This document shows, piece by piece, positions 55,355 through 64,000 of a stretch of 64,000 nt of DNA. A model generated the notes under the pieces. That model did not search any database and was not told the DNA's origin. It was given only the letters and a program-made list of their open reading frames with translations. The position numbers were made by a program, and so were the translations under genes. The stretch is from Selaginella moellendorffii (lineage: Eukaryota; Streptophyta; Lycopodiopsida; Selaginellales; Selaginellaceae). Position 1 is the stretch's first letter; every line of letters starts with the position of its first letter. The DNA lies in the NCBI RefSeq assembly GCF_000143415.4, contig NW_003314370.1, positions 365,517 to 429,516 on the forward strand, given 5' to 3'.

Positions 55355-58134
55355 TCAATCTTTTATGGTGCTGGCATTGTTGGGCCGCGAGGAGCCAGGA
55401 ACTTTGCCGCGGACGTTATACTGCTCGTAAACTCGGTGTCGATTCTCTTGCCACCAGATCTCTGCCTGCTTCTCACTGAATCTCTTGCGGCTGCAAAACC
55501 AAACATCAAGAGAAGAAAATTCGAACAAAAGCGAAAGAGAAACGAAGAGCTTACCTGAATCTAACACGCTTCAAGTCTTTGCCACCGCCGGGTAACGCCG
55601 TAAGAGTTATGTACACTCCGGGTTGGTCTTGTTCCACCCATTCCTCCACACCACTTTCACTGGTAGCCGAGTTGGAAGCTCGGCCATCCGCCTGGTCGTG
55701 AAGTCTGGAAGTATCAACGTCGGACAGCCTCGCAGGGACGTCGCAGACAACGTTCCCATGGCTTCTAGTACCATCTTCCGGCAGTGGTGCGCTTGGAGGC
55801 TCTGGCCTCGTTCGATAGCTTCCCGGGGGCATCCTCTCCGCCAGGTCTTTGAGCTGGGACCCAAGAAAGTAATGGAAAATTAAAGACAATAGCTGCGAGG
55901 ACCTCGCTTTTTCTTACTTGTGCTGTCAGTGACATGATCACCTCCTTCGCAGCCTTACACTTCGCGGACTCGGCACCGGCGACCGCAAAGGCATCTTGAA
56001 TCTGCTTGGAGCTGTGGAGTAGCTCCTTCTCGTGCGACTCGCAACGTCTTGTCAGTTTCTCCACCTGGAAAGACACGATGAGTTAAAGTCTACACAAAAC
56101 CAAGCAAACTTTTTTCTTCTTCACCTGAGCTTTAAGTCTCGAGATCTCCAGAATGAGGCTCTCGTTTTTGAGCTTCACCTCCTCCACCTCGTGCTTTGGA
56201 GAAGTCAAGCCGCCCACCGTTGGTATCGGAGTCGCGGACCTTGGTGGACTGGGCCTTCTCGATAGAGGTGAAACAGCTCTGGAGCCGACTCTCGACTGTG
56301 GAATTGACTTCGCTGCGTCCAAGAAGGCGTTGAAGGCAGCCGGGGCATTCACACCACCCCACTGCAGAAGACCATTCGGCATCGGTGACACCCGACTAGT
56401 AGAATCCGGTCGTTTACTTCTCTTGGTCGTCTTGACATCCGTCTGCTTGAACAGGTCCCCCTTGGTCTGCACTTTCAGGAACCTTGTCTCGCTGTTTTCC
56501 TTCGGGGCAGTCACGGACACACTGCTCCTGCTCATTTTCAAGAAGCAAGTGTCGCACACTCGATGTAGCTTCCGTGGATTCGGGGCCTGCGACGCGTATA
56601 GTGCCTTCTTCGAGCTGCATGAGTGACAGTAAGGCAGTCCACAGTTGTAGCAATTGTGCTTCTTCCTAGTGAAGCCGAAAGGCTGCCTGCATCCCGAACA
56701 CATGGAATTCCCTGTCCCTACCCCTGGCCCAGACTTGTGGAGACAGATTGCCGACGTAAAGCTCGATCCACACGAAACTTTCTTCACCTGCTTGTCCCTG
56801 AGAGCTTCCACCAGTGACGGCACATCCCGGTCCTCCGCATCACCATGTCCAAGCCTGCCATTTGCTCCTTTTCCCCACGTACAAACGTCACCTTTTGATG
56901 TCAGCGCAGCAACGTGGTAGGCTCCGCAAGAAACCTCCTCAATCAGTGTTCTGCCCAACCTCAGAACGCCAGGAAGCCTTCCCGTAGCCTGAGGATCTCC
57001 CAGCTGACCGTAGGATACACTTCCCATGGTGTAAAGGTGTCCTGTTGTCGTTAGAGCCACCGTAAGGCTGTGGCCACACGCCACTTGACGAAAGTTGTGA
57101 TCAACGAGAGCAGCGACGCAAGTCGGAACCAACTTTTGCTCCTTATCACCATGCCCGAGCCTGTTCTTGTCTCCATCCCCCCACGTAAAAAGCTTCCCGG
57201 ACAACGAGCTACCGGCGTTGGAGTATCTACTCATCACCTCCACCACCGCCGCAGTATGCCAAGGGCCACAGGCAGCTCTGAGAGTCTTGAGCCCCTTGAG
57301 CGACTCCACTTCTCTGGGCATCGACGCACTCTTCCTGTCACCATGCCCGAGCACCCCAAACGTTCCATCGCCAAAGCTGAAAAGCTGACCGGTGGAAGTC
57401 ACTAGGACTGTATGCCAAGGTCCACAGGCAACCGACGACACACGTACTCCTTCCAAGGGACCACCCACTCGCTTTGGAGTCCAATGGCTGATGTTGTTAC
57501 CGTGTCCTAGAAGTCCAAAGTTATGAGTTCCATCGCCCCAAGTGTAGAGATCCCCGGACTGTGTCACCGCACAAGAGTGGTACTCGCCGCAAGCAACGTA
57601 CTGGACGGTGGAGCTAGCGAGTGAGTCGATCAGCTGGGGGTGAGCTACGTCGGCATCCACACCATGTCCCAGCCTCCCACCACTCTCTTCACCCCAAGAG
57701 AAAACTTCTCCTTGCCTGGTCACCAATGCGGCATGACGAACACCGCAAGCGATCTGCTGGACGTCGAGCACCACCAGTGATCTCACCGCTCGCGGAAGAA
57801 ACGCATCTGTTCTAAACGAAGTGTCGAGCTTCTTCGTGCCACCACCATCCCCAATTCCTTCCCCCCACATCCACAGCTCCCCGAAAACATCCCCCTCCTC
57901 CTGCCCAGATCCCTGGCTCGACGAGCTGACAGCGCTAGACATGCTCGTCGCCGTCCACACGGAAGCATCGATGAGCGCACCACCCCTGCTCCTCAAGCTC
58001 TCCGCGTTTGCGGCCGAGTGAGCGGCAGATCGTCCCTTGGAAGAATCAACCGTGTATAGCGCTCCCGATGGGAAGGTCTTCCCCACGCCATTCCTTGGAG
58101 GACTTCCATAGCAATCCGTCCTCCTGTCGACCAT
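55355..58134 (-). CDS. RCC1-repeat / FYVE / BRX protein (PRAF type) lacking the PH domain
   Basis: Four exons join in phase: 58134-56125, 56064-55918, 55853-55555 and 55490-55355, giving 863 residues. Residues about 90-475 are seven RCC1 propeller repeats ('[17 protein letters not shown]', '[19 protein letters not shown]' and others). A FYVE finger follows ('[20 protein letters not shown]', about 480-545), then coiled coil, and at the end a BRX domain ('[20 protein letters not shown]', '[20 protein letters not shown]'). PRAF proteins normally begin with a PH domain; none is encoded upstream before the divergent PBG1 gene at 58731, so this copy lacks it. '[16 protein letters not shown]' is equivalent to the linker after PH in complete members. 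FYVE would bind PI3P on endosomes and RCC1 may act on small GTPases. Confidence 0.92.
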
Positions 58135-58730
58135 GCTCCTGCGAATTCGGCATTCTCATGAGCTCGAAAAAGAAGAAAGAAATCCACACCTCTCTAGAAA
58201 TCGCTGCCGCTGCTACAAGAATCCTTGCAAGGCCGTATTCCCTGCAATCCATGAGCTGCTCGCGCGTATCTCATGCGAGGACTTCGTCTTGCCGGACGCC
58301 GCCTAGGGTTCTCGACAAGAAAAGAACCATGCGCGATCCAAATTCCAGCCTCCACACCTGCATTCTCGCGTCCCAGAGCTGCGATCCGCGGAACCATGCC
58401 TCGATCCGGCGGGAATGGCACCGGTTCTTGGCGCCGCGCTCAAAATTTCCGGCCCTGACACATTGAATCGGGAGAAAAAGGAGCTGGAAACCTGGAATCT
58501 CCTGGCGAATCGATCGATCGCCAATGGAAGAGCACCGCTCTCTTTCTCGCTCTATTAGGGTAAAGCTGCCTCTCGGCCCTGTCTTGTCGAGAAAAAATAA
58601 ATCAAACTAAAGGCACGAACGCGAGAAGGCAGTATAGTCAGAGTTCGACGTGCGTGACGGGTACTTAGCCCGTCATTCGTCCTTCACAGTAATTTAGGGT
58701 TCTTGGGCGATTTATTTAGGGTTTGCGCCA
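58135..58730. promoter_or_regulatory. Divergent spacer PRAF (-) / PBG1 (+)
   Basis: Presumed 5' UTRs and promoters of both genes. On the minus strand a short possible leader intron lies at about 58143-58190 (GTGTGG...TTCGCAG). No PH-domain coding sequence was found. 'aatttagggttcttggg' precedes the PBG1 start, and a similar text ('ttagggttcttggg') precedes the ITPK and eIF4E starts. Confidence 0.35.
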
Positions 58731-59779
58731 ATGGAGCACGCGATCGAGGCATTCAAGCGAGAGGAATCGCTGGGCGCTCGCCATTCCGGGGCTGCGGCAG
58801 CTAGCGACGGCAAGATCCACATCGAGCGCACACAGTAAGCTCCGGGGGCGCTGGTTTCGTGAATTTTCACTCCATTTTCTTCGATCAGGTATCCCTATGT
58901 CACTGGATCGTCCGTGCTGGGGATTAAGTACAAGGATGGGATCCTCCTCGCAGCGGACATGGCCGGTATGTGTGTGAAATCTCTTGCGAAGAAATGTTTT
59001 TGAGGAGATTCCATTTGCTTAAGCTTCCTACGGATCTACAAAGAGGTACAAGAGCTTCCAGAGGCTAAAGCCCGTCGGCAAGCACGCTGTGATTGGAGCT
59101 AGCGGGGAGATGAGTGACTTCCAGCAGATTTCTACCATGCTGGATGAATTAACGTGAACATTTTCACTTCTTCTTCCTCCTTTTTCTGATGATGGTTTCT
59201 CGCAGCTTGCGCGATCAGATGTGGGACGACTCGAACACTCTCGGGCCTCACGAAATTCACAGCTACTTGAACCGGATCATGTACCAGCGCCGGAACAAGT
59301 TTGATCCCTTGTGGAACAACATCATTCTCGGTGGTGTGAAGAATGGGAAGAAGTACCTTGGAGTGGTAAGTTTCTCGATGATTTTACACTACATGAGCTA
59401 GAGAAAACTCAATCGAGGTTCACAGGTTAGCATGATAGGCGTTCACTTCGAGGATGATCACGTCGCGACTGGATTCGGCCAACACCTTGCGCGTCCAGAG
59501 CTGCGAAAGCAGTGGCGGGCCGACATGACTTTGGAAGAGGGTGTTCGTCTCTTGGAGAAATGCCTCCTTGTTCTCTACTATCGCGATCGGTCGTCGATTA
59601 ACAAATACCAGGTAAGAAACTTTGTCATCTTTCTTTTGTCTCACGGATGATTTTGGCTTTGCCAGATTGCGAAGGTGACAGAGGAAGGTGTGACAATCTC
59701 GTCTCCGTTCGCTATCGAAACAAACTGGGACCTCGAAGCCTTCCAGAATCCCACGAAAAACGCAGAAGGTTCTTGGTAG
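58731..59779 (+). CDS. PBG1: 20S proteasome beta subunit PBG1 (beta-7, PSMB4 type)
   Basis: Six exons join in phase: 58731-58834, 58889-58965, 59024-59153, 59206-59365, 59426-59611 and 59666-59779 (TAG), giving 256 residues. The family text is clear: 'YPYVTGSSVLGIKYKDGILL' and 'AADMAASYGSTKRYKSFQRL', then 'NPLWNN'-like 'KFDPLWNNIILGG' and 'YLGVVSMIGVHFEDDHVATG'. The residue at the mature N-terminus is not a catalytic threonine in the beta-1/2/5 context, so this is a non-catalytic ring subunit that helps close the half-proteasome. Confidence 0.95.
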
Positions 59780-59821
59780 TTTGATGACAATGTTTTTACA
59801 AAAAAGCTCTCTTTTTTATCT

Positions 59822-62800
59822 TTACAACAAGCACGAGTAATTGGCCGTTTTGAACGAGTGTTCTCCGATGTAGAATTCCTCCTTGTTCGCTTCGGCAGTG
59901 GCGGGCCGGATAGAAATCCCCGACAGTGTCTGGCCTTTGCAAGAGAAATCAACTCTCACTTTCATGCTCAGCTTCTTAAGTGATTCTTCGTCTTCGAGTG
60001 ACTGATCAGATGCTGCTAGTGGAAATTGTGCTCGCAATCGTCCAGGCGGAGTTCGCAGCTGGAAGAAAAGACCAAAATGTGTTTAGAGTCCAAAACGTAT
60101 ACCGAGAAAAACTTACTCCAATCTCTCCAACCTGCCATCTTAATTCTTTCGTACTGCGATCCAGAGCCGCTCTAGAAGATTAAAGAGTTAGTGAAGAAAC
60201 GTTATCTTTAGAAAGAAACAATGATCTTACCTGGGAGAAACTTTAAGAGACTCTGGCGAACATGGTAGGCAGAGAACAAACGTCACGTCCTTCAGTTCTC
60301 TTGGCAAGTACGGGTTGACAACATACTGGCCAAGAAAATCAAAGAGAAACAGTGAGAGATCGAATCAAATCACCAAATATCACACGTACCTGTATCATCA
60401 CCGAAAGTAGGAACCCGACCTTCTTAGCTACAAGCCTAGCGAAGGAAAGAAAGGAAAAGAACCAAGTGTTAAAGACACTGGAGCACGGAAAGCAGACATA
60501 CCTCATCCGTAGAGGCAGCGGTGTAAAGCGGGGATGCAAACGATATTTTAAAACGGCCAAAGGACTCTCCGCTGGTGGAGTTCGAACATGAAAGTATCCT
60601 TGTCCTAGGCTGCTAGTGATTGACGACTTTAAAACACCGTTCTGGAGCTCAAGCGAATAATAGGGAGTTAGAACTGAAAATCATTGAAGCGCTGGCTGGA
60701 TCATACCTTGATTCCGGCAGCTCCTTCCAGAGAGAAGGAAAACTCCGTGTCAGTCTCGCCAGCGGCAGCCGGATCTGGTGTTTTTAAATGCAAAACTCCC
60801 TGTAGGCCGGTTCTGCTCAGCACCAGGCCTTTAAACTCGGCATAAATTTCTTCCGTGAACCAAAGGAGCGGGGTTCTTGTCTCGGCTGGCTTGTCATCCT
60901 TTCTCTGTGTACCTGCAAAGGAAGTTAAATAACATACTTTGAGAAAGTGTGTATAAAAAACGTATTTCTGGGCTTACCTTCGTGAGCACCAGTGACGACA
61001 AGCTCGCTGGCGAGATCACCCTTGGCCTCAGATTTTTCGGTGGCTGGTTTCGTGCCAGCTTTTCTTCCGCCACCACCTTCTAATTCCTCTAGCCCGGCTA
61101 GGCCTGAAGCAGCAGCTTTGTCTTCCGCTGTCGCATAATCAGAGGCGTCCAATCCTCCACCAAAAGCATCCGTCAGGCCTTCAAATGCGTCTCCAAATCC
61201 GCCACCGTAGTCGTCATTGAAGTCGAGGCCTCCATAATCGCCTTCGAAGCCTTCCACTCCTACAAATGTCGACTCCGCTGCACCAGGTGCTACGGTGGGA
61301 ACGCTGAGCTCCGAAAGCCCCGCGGTTATGTCTTTCGTGTCCTTTGCCTTTTTGAAACCGCCAGCGAGAGATTCTGGCTTGGTGAGAGCGTCGCTTGCAG
61401 CAAAAGGATCCTCGTTCTCGGCTGGCTTCTCCTCTGGCGGCGGCAGTGCAGGTGTGGCAGCTGGTGCCGGAGGAGCTAGCGTAGCTTTGAACTCGTCACC
61501 GGCAGCGATGGTCTCTTCTGGTATCTCAAAAGTTGCATTGGACAAAACCTGGGATTTCAAACGTTGGCCATTTTGAAAAAACACAAGGAAGAATCTTACC
61601 TCCACATTTGCTAGACGTTCTGACGGGTGGTGCTTTATTTGATTCCAGCTATCAGCGCCTCGAGCACGGTTCTCAGCTTCGGCAGCAGAAAAAAAGATTT
61701 GTCCAACGTTGTCGCCGTGAATGGAAGACAAAATGAACGAAAGTCGCGCGGCACTGACTCCATGGAGAACCGCATCAAGAGTCATATAAATCTATTCCAT
61801 GAAAGTGACCCTAAGAAAACTAAATTAAAACAAATGGAAAGACGCTTACCTCGGTGTACTTTCTGATGACTCTGTCGGTGTTAACATCGATACCTTTGCA
61901 AGCTGCAACCAAAACACTAGTATGCTCCTGGTCTCAAAAGATCAGATGGAGGTAGCAGCACGAAAAGGACTTACCTCACAGTCTGGTTTACAACATTTGC
62001 ACATTCGAAGATATTATTTGCAGAGTCATCCTGGTGAGCGCTTGTGATACCAAGCACGTACACTGTGTTTACCAAGCGATAAACAACACGGTATCTAACC
62101 AAAAAACACAGACAGAGAAGAAGATCAAGATCATGGAAACATCTAAGTTGAGATCAACAGAAAACAAGGAATAGGCAATGCGTCATCTAAAAGTCCAGAA
62201 AGCATTCAAGCAGATCACAAAAATCCAAAGAAACATTCAATGAAGTAAATGAGATCGCAAAAATCGAACCAAAAGCAATTTCAAGTGAAGAACTTAAACA
62301 CGGTATCTATACAAAACACACAGAAAGAAAAAGTCATGGAAACATATAAGTTGACATCAAAAGAAAACAAGGAATAGGCAATGCGTCATCTAAAAGTTCA
62401 GAAAGCATTCGAGAAAATAAATCGAGAGATCACAAAAAACGTCAAGGAAATAAGTCGAGAGATCACAAAAACATTCAAGGAAAGATCACGAAAGTCGAAC
62501 CACAACCAATTCAAAGTGAAGAACTCACTTGTTTTCCTTTCCAACAACAACTTGACCGCTTGCAGCAGCTAGAGCATCGTCCCCTAGCCTGACAAGAGAA
62601 AGAAAACGAAGAGTATAAGAAAATGTAGCATCTCTAGTCTAGATCTAGAACTCACCCGGTCCCAACAACATCCACAGAGATTTGTTTGCCCGCCGCGAAG
62701 GCGATTCGAGTGCTGCGAAAGCTTGACGAAACATCCGCGGCTCTGGCAGGAGGGAACCATTCGCGGCTGCAATACCAAGAGATTATCAATCCCCCCCATC

Positions 62801-62902
62801 GATCGCGCGCCGGATCTAATCTATCCGATGGAAGATCACTTACGTCTGGAGGAGAACATCGGGTCCTTTGACGGGCTGGAGCGCCAGTGCCAGGCACGCC
62901 AT
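59822..62902 (-). CDS. TML: TPLATE complex muniscin-like subunit TML
   Basis: Thirteen exons join in phase on the minus strand: 62902-62844, 62766-62656, 62588-62529, 62094-61975, 61916-61850, 61791-61600, 61548-60978, 60912-60707, 60641-60502, 60435-60390, 60325-60231, 60171-60117 and 60058-59822 (TAA), giving 652 residues. The longin-like N-terminus is conserved: 'MACLALALQPVKGPDVLLQT', 'REWFPPARAADVSSSFRSTR', 'YRVVYRLVNTVYVLGITSAH' and 'SVLVAACKGIDV'. A Gly/Asp/Phe-rich linker follows, then a mu-homology-like C-domain ('PLLWFTEEIYAEFKGLVLSR', 'YVVNPYLPRELKDVTFVLCL', 'CKGQTLSGISIRP'). TML is a core subunit of the plant endocytic TPLATE/TSET adaptor at the plasma membrane. Intron 3 (62095-62528) is unusually long for this gene because of an internal duplication. 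Confidence 0.93.
62088..62528 (-). repeat. Tandem duplication spanning TML intron 3 and the exon 4 border
   Basis: Plus-strand 'cacggtatcta' occurs at the real exon 4 acceptor (62088) and again at about 62299. Each is followed by 'acacag' text, then 'catggaaacat..taagttga' and 'acaaggaataggcaatgcgt' followed by catctaaaag. The two units are about 211 bp apart and imperfect. 'agtgaagaact' occurs before the second copy and again at the exon 3 donor, so the unit includes copies of both splice-junction contexts. Confidence 0.8.
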
Positions 62903-62991
62903 AGACGGAGAAAAAGAACAAGCGTTAAAGCCCTAAGAATATTCGCGGGGTACATTAGGGTTCTTGGGAGGCGAGGTTATTTCCTTTCCCA
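62903..62991. promoter_or_regulatory. Very short divergent promoter, TML / eIF4E
   Basis: 89 bp lie between the start codons of TML (-) and eIF4E (+). The segment holds 'ttagggttcttggg' just before the eIF4E ATG and 'aaagccctaag' in the other half; both resemble plant telo-box/short-initiator leaders. Transcription starts must lie within or very near it. Confidence 0.45.
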
Positions 62992-64000
62992 ATGGTGGAG
63001 GTCGAGAAGGCGCCGATGGCGATGCCGGTGGATGCGAGCGAGCGCGAGGAGGGGGAAATCGTGGCGTCCCCCAAATCCATCGTCAAGGAGAAGCATCCGC
63101 TGGAGCACTCGTGGACGTTTTGGTTCGATAACCCTAGCGGTAAGAACAAGCAGCAGCAGTGGGGAAGCTCATTGCGGCCGGTCTACACCGTGAGCACTGT
63201 CGAGGATTTCTGGTGGTAAGCCCCTCGATCCATGCCCCTTGCTTTCGATTCTGGGATCTAAGATACAAATGCGCCTCTATTTCTTTGCAGTCTCTACAAT
63301 AATCTCGTGCAGCCGGGTCGATTGATCAGTGGGGCGGACTTTCACTGCTTCAAGGAGGGAATCAAGCCCGAGTGGGAAGATCCGAGGTGTGCGAATGGGG
63401 GGAAATGGACTGCTGCTCCACCGCGAGGTAGCAAGCAAGCGCTGGATCAGTTCTGGCTAAACACTGTGAGTATAAGAGAGATTTCTCTCGTCTTTCATCG
63501 TGGCTTTTCTGCTTACATTCTTGTTCTTCCAGCTGCTCGCTTTGATCGGTGAGCAATTCGATGAGGCTGATGAGATCTGTGGCGTGGTGGTGAGCGTGAG
63601 GCCGAGAGGAGATAAGCTCTCCTTATGGACCAAGACGGCTAACAACGAAGCCGCTCAGGTAAAGAGATCTTCTCTTTCCTTCTCTTCGTTTTGGTTGAGT
63701 TCTCTAGCATGTTTCTTCTTGTTCTAGCTTTGCTTTTTTCCTTTAGCAAGCTTTGAATGGTTCTTTCATAAGATTTGTTTTCTATTAGTTTTTGCCTTGT
63801 CCTTGCCCGAGCTCTGAAAAGTTTCCTTGTTTTGGGCGATTCCAGATGAGCATTGGAAGGCAATGGAAGGAGTTTCTCGAGTACCAGGACAGGATCAACT
63901 TCATGTTTCACGTAAGAATCTCTTTATTCTCATTCTGCCCAATCGCTTTAACTTTTGGTCCTACTTTTTCCAGGAGGATGCAAAGCGTGGTGATTCGAAG
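62992..64000 (+). CDS. EIF4E: Translation initiation factor eIF4E (5' part, cut by window end)
   Basis: Exons 62992-63215, 63291-63465, 63533-63658, 63846-63911 and 63974-64000 (continuing outside) join in phase. After a variable acidic N-terminus the cap-binding fold is evident: '[20 protein letters not shown]', '[20 protein letters not shown]', '[20 protein letters not shown]' and '[20 protein letters not shown]', with the cap-stacking tryptophans and the Glu in 'PEWED' present. It binds the mRNA 5' cap and recruits eIF4G. Its class (eIF4E versus eIF(iso)4E) was not decided. The last part, including the third cap-pocket region, lies beyond 64000. Confidence 0.95.

Overview
This window is nuclear DNA of a land plant, most likely a lycophyte close to Selaginella moellendorffii. 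The species call is inference. It rests on plant-only families (PRAF-type RCC1/FYVE, TPLATE-complex TML, DUF579, HAC-type acetyltransferase, full-size ABCG), on very compact genes with introns of about 45-70 nt, on intronless organellar PPR genes, and on spacers of a few tens to hundreds of bases. Coding stretches look GC-rich and the spacers and deserts look AT-rich by eye; no composition was computed.

Layout. 1-4.1 kb is AT-rich: imperfect tandem repeats, an ankyrin-like fragment, and a spliced finger-like/coiled-coil gene. 4.4-15.4 kb is dense: an intronless PPR gene (-), an RMT2-like ankyrin/methyltransferase (-), the plastid ribosomal protein bTHXc/PSRP4 (-), tRNA-Leu(CAA) (+), a UbiA prenyltransferase (+), a foldback that looks like a miRNA precursor, a TPR-SET protein (-) and a second intronless PPR gene (+) whose start codon lies 23 bp from that of the SET gene. 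16.1-26.4 kb holds a 24-exon PDR-type ABC transporter (+), a broken mitochondrial-type DnaJ gene (-), a small unknown protein (+) and a 12-exon WD40 protein (-).

26.4-35.6 kb is a gene-poor AT-rich desert. It contains one long intronless ORF (28,936-30,864, -) and, about 2.4 kb away, a decayed Ty3/Gypsy reverse transcriptase (about 33.2-33.7 kb). The ORF resembles Crinkler-like (CR) effectors: a P-loop NTPase followed by a restriction-endonuclease-fold domain.

35.6-64 kb is again dense housekeeping sequence: HAC/p300-CBP acetyltransferase (+), a glycerol-3-phosphate-transporter-like MFS protein (-), an AGP-like membrane protein (+), inositol-tetrakisphosphate 1-kinase (+), a DUF579 protein (-), nucleolin (-), complex I 23-kDa subunit (+), mitochondrial uL29m (-), organellar cysteinyl-tRNA synthetase (-), a PRAF-type RCC1/FYVE/BRX protein without a PH domain (-), proteasome subunit PBG1 (+), TML (-) and the 5' part of eIF4E (+, cut by the window end).

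Neighbours do not form pathways. The shared theme is physical: very close divergent pairs (SET/PPR, nucleolin/complex I, TML/eIF4E) and several organelle-directed products. Exon borders were placed by hand from splice signals and reading phase. Where a complete model is given, every exon joins in phase.
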